In this document: piece by piece, positions 4,975 to 6,193 of the stretch
Layout: every line of letters starts with the position of its first letter
How positions within the stretch are numbered: position 1 is the stretch's first letter
Source: JAUWQU01 sp964605095
GTDB taxonomy: Bacteria; Planctomycetota; Phycisphaerae; SM23-33
Length of the DNA stretch: 6,193 nt
Direction of reading: 5' to 3'
NCBI GenBank assembly: GCA_964605095.1
Contig: CAZSBS010000275.1
Coordinates: 1 to 6,193, forward strand
Program-made: the position numbers and the translations under genes
Notes under the pieces: generated by a model
Database searches by the model: none
What the model was told of the DNA's origin: nothing
The model's input: the letters and a program-made list of their open reading frames with translations, nothing else

Positions 4975-5373
4975 ATGCACACGACTCTGAGAATGCTGCC
5001 GGTCCTGATATCGCTCGGCTTGTGCTCGTGCCAGAACCAGACATCATCGCCTCCGAAGAGCAGCCCCGCCATAAAGTCCCTGGTCGAGAAGTACTCCCAT
5101 CCTCCGGCCTCGATCCCATGGGACCTGGTAAAGGACACCGAGCAATTCTGGAGCGACATGAAAACCCTTGAGGAGGCCTCCTATGGCGGCGATACGGAGG
5201 CCATGCGAGCTCTGTTCGTAATTGACACCTACACTGACGGGGCGGCGAGTGAACAATTCCCGGACGTACACGCCTTGTTTGTACGCCAAAGGGACGCGGC
5301 GTCAACGATCATACGGAACGATCCTCGGCTGCGCAGCATGTTCGGCCATTGGCTGAGTGAGCCGCCGCAGTAG
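4975..5373 (+). CDS. Putative lipoprotein, orphan
   Basis: A 132-residue protein. The N-terminus has a short hydrophobic segment (LPVLISLGL) followed by L-C-S-C, which fits a lipobox with Cys19 as the lipidated residue (Cys17 sits at -2). A Ser/Pro-rich stretch (20-32) follows as a tether. The remainder (33-132) appears mostly helical with aromatic and acidic patches (PWDLVKDTEQFWSDMKTLEEASYGGDTEAMRALFVIDTYTDGAASEQF). I do not recognise a family; a helical-repeat envelope domain is possible. The ATG has GAAGGA (4963-4968) six bases upstream. It lies 72 bp after the secreted coiled-coil protein with no terminator between, so the two are probably co-transcribed. The gene is flanked by inverted copies of a GGTAGCC repeat, which may mean that it was inserted or duplicated as a unit. 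Confidence 0.8.
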   Translation: MHTTLRMLPVLISLGLCSCQNQTSSPPKSSPAIKSLVEKYSHPPASIPWDLVKDTEQFWSDMKTLEEASYGGDTEAMRALFVIDTYTDGAASEQFPDVHALFVRQRDAASTIIRNDPRLRSMFGHWLSEPPQ

Positions 5374-5390
5374 CACATTGCACAAACGGC

Positions 5391-5411
5391 TGTCGGCTTC
5401 AGCAACCGACA
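5391..5411 (+). other. Stem-loop after the lipoprotein gene
   Basis: TGTCGG (5391-5396) and CCGACA (5406-5411) form a perfect 6-bp stem with a 9-base loop, 18 bases after the stop codon. No T run follows, so it is more likely a 3' end stabiliser than a terminator. Confidence 0.3.
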
Positions 5412-5437
5412 AGGGCGAAGTAACATGGTTGCCGCTG

Positions 5438-5455
5438 TGCTCGCTGAAGCGAGCA
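5438..5455 (+). terminator. Strong hairpin without T run, possible terminator
   Basis: TGCTCGCT (5438-5445) and AGCGAGCA (5448-5455) are perfectly complementary, with GA between. The stem is stable but is not followed by a U tract, so it may end transcription only with a factor, or protect the 3' end of the lipoprotein mRNA. Confidence 0.35.
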
Positions 5456-5469
5456 TACATCGGGATGCG

Positions 5470-5489
5470 AACCAGGCGTTCCTGGGTTT
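5470..5489 (+). terminator. Weak intrinsic terminator candidate
   Basis: CCAGG (5472-5476) pairs with CCTGG (5481-5485) around CGTT. Two more A-T pairs are possible past a bulged G, and the T-rich stretch TTTCCTTGTT follows. It is the second terminator-like element in the gap and would separate the envelope genes from pdxJ. Confidence 0.3.
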
Positions 5490-5506
5490 CCTTGTTCCGG
5501 CATTTT

Positions 5507-5542
5507 CTTTTCCCGGCTACCGGCTACCGGCTACCGTCTACC
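5507..5542 (-). repeat. Heptanucleotide GGTAGCC repeat, right arm of inverted pair
   Basis: Read on the minus strand from 5542: GGTAGAC, then three GGTAGCC units, then GGGAAAAG ending at 5507. It is the inverted partner of 4891-4919 and has one more heptamer unit. The pair encloses 587 bp containing the lipoprotein gene and its two downstream hairpins. Confidence 0.8.
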
Positions 5543-5545
5543 ACC

Positions 5546-5574
5546 TTGACCGCCGGGCGGCTGTGCGTGACAAT
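5546..5574 (+). promoter_or_regulatory. Sigma-70-type promoter candidate for pdxJ
   Basis: TTGACC (5546-5551, 5 of 6 to consensus) and GACAAT (5569-5574, 4 of 6) are separated by exactly 17 bp. Transcription would start near 5581 and give a leader of about 130 bases that carries two stable hairpins before the pdxJ start. Confidence 0.45.
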
Positions 5575-5618
5575 GCATAGTCAAGCCCTCTTTGCCAAGA
5601 AGCGACGCACCGGCATAC

Positions 5619-5636
5619 GCGGCGATTCATCGCCGC
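5619..5636 (+). promoter_or_regulatory. Leader hairpin 1 before pdxJ
   Basis: GCGGCGAT (5619-5626) and ATCGCCGC (5629-5636) are perfectly complementary with TC between. It falls in the predicted 5' leader of pdxJ. No known riboswitch fold is recognised. Confidence 0.4.
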
Positions 5637-5678
5637 CGGGCAGGCGACGGGATCGGATAACGAACAAAAGTGAACTTA

Positions 5679-5695
5679 GCCGGCGATCCGCCGGC
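5679..5695 (+). promoter_or_regulatory. Leader hairpin 2 before pdxJ (GCCGGC type)
   Basis: GCCGGCG (5679-5685) and CGCCGGC (5689-5695) enclose ATC. It ends five bases before the ribosome site GGAG (5700-5703) and closely resembles the hairpin at 3520-3537, which sits at the same place before the secreted protein gene. Confidence 0.45.
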
Positions 5696-5713
5696 CGTTG
5701 GAGAGCAATCGAC

Positions 5714-6193
5714 ATGGCCCAATTAGGCGTCAACATAGATCACGTCGCAACGGTCCGCCAGGCCCGCCGTACGGTCGAGCCGGACCCCGTCTGGGCCGCG
5801 GCCGAGGCACAACTCGGCGGGGCCTCCTGCATCACCTTCCACCTGCGGAAGGATCGCCGGCACATCCAGGACCGCGACGCCGAACTGCTCAAGCGGACCG
5901 TAACGTGCAAGCTGAACATGGAGATGTCGCTCGATGATGAGATAGTGGAAATAGCACTGCGCCTGGTGCCCGACCAGGCCACGCTGGTGCCCGAGAACCG
6001 GCAGGAGATCACCACCGAGGGAGGCCTGGACGTTCTGGCGCACGGCGAGCGGATCGCCGAGGTCGCCAGGCGCCTCACCCAGGCCGGCATGGTGGTAAGC
6101 GCGTTCATCGACCCGACGGCCGAGCAGGTCGCCGCCGCCGCCGCCACCGGATGCCAGGCAATCGAACTTCACACCGGCGCGTACGCCAACGCC
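5714..6193 (+). CDS. pdxJ: Pyridoxine 5'-phosphate synthase (PdxJ), 3' end cut by window
   Basis: A cytosolic TIM-barrel enzyme of the deoxyxylulose-5-phosphate-dependent vitamin B6 pathway. It condenses 3-amino-2-oxopropyl phosphate with 1-deoxy-D-xylulose 5-phosphate to give pyridoxine 5'-phosphate. The first 160 residues of about 240 are present and the frame is open to the window edge. Family hallmarks seen: GVNIDHVATVRQAR (5-18), HLRKDRRHIQDRD (43-55), LNMEM (67-71), LVPENRQEITTEGGLD and FIDPT, then ELHTGAYA near the edge. By comparison with the E. coli enzyme (offset of two residues), His43 and Glu70 correspond to catalytic His45 and Glu72, and Arg18 to Arg20. Lys46 takes the place of the usual Glu in HLRED. 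ATG 5714 has GGAGAG eight bases upstream. It has its own promoter candidate and is separated from the envelope genes by terminator-like hairpins, so it probably starts a new transcript. Confidence 0.97.
   Translation, partial: MAQLGVNIDHVATVRQARRTVEPDPVWAAAEAQLGGASCITFHLRKDRRHIQDRDAELLKRTVTCKLNMEMSLDDEIVEIALRLVPDQATLVPENRQEITTEGGLDVLAHGERIAEVARRLTQAGMVVSAFIDPTAEQVAAAAATGCQAIELHTGAYANA

Overview
The window is a GC-rich bacterial stretch with five protein-coding genes that can be supported and an unusually large share of structured, repeat-bearing non-coding DNA. The best taxonomic guess is a Planctomycetota-like (Phycisphaerae-type) or similar environmental bacterium. The grounds are a sigma-54 activator without a sensory domain, a secreted TPR/coiled-coil protein with Asn-rich and Pro/Ala-rich linkers, a small Cys-rich orphan and a bacterial PdxJ. 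This is inference from style, not a database match.

Left part (1-2997): a gene-free leader (1-656) carries a 14-bp direct repeat and a C9 tract. It precedes a sigma-54-dependent transcriptional activator (657-1805, start uncertain) made of an AAA+ ATPase with intact GAFTGA plus a Fis-type helix-turn-helix, with no N-terminal receiver, PAS or GAF domain. After a 386-bp gap with a C12 tract and a perfect palindrome comes a small stand-alone receiver-like protein (2192-2653) that has lost the phosphorylation residues. The two look like a split regulatory pair. About 340 nt of non-coding sequence follows, in which nested and successive stem-loops end in a strong rho-independent terminator (2952-2997). 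This is the best candidate for an undescribed element, either a structured RNA or a folded 3' UTR.

Middle (2998-3558): a short Cys-rich protein is encoded on the minus strand (3064-3339), convergent with the left genes and divergent from the next one. The divergent gap holds a promoter-like sequence with a 13-bp palindrome on its -10, and a GCCGGC hairpin in the leader.

Right part (3559-6193): a secreted 447-residue TPR/coiled-coil protein is followed closely by a 132-residue putative lipoprotein, probably in the same transcript. The lipoprotein gene is bracketed by an inverted pair of a heptanucleotide (GGTAGCC) repeat; the left copy supplies the stop codon of the upstream gene. A hairpin-rich gap with terminator candidates and a new sigma-70-like promoter then leads to pdxJ (vitamin B6 synthesis), which is cut by the window end after 160 codons. 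No tRNA, rRNA, CRISPR array or transposase was found.
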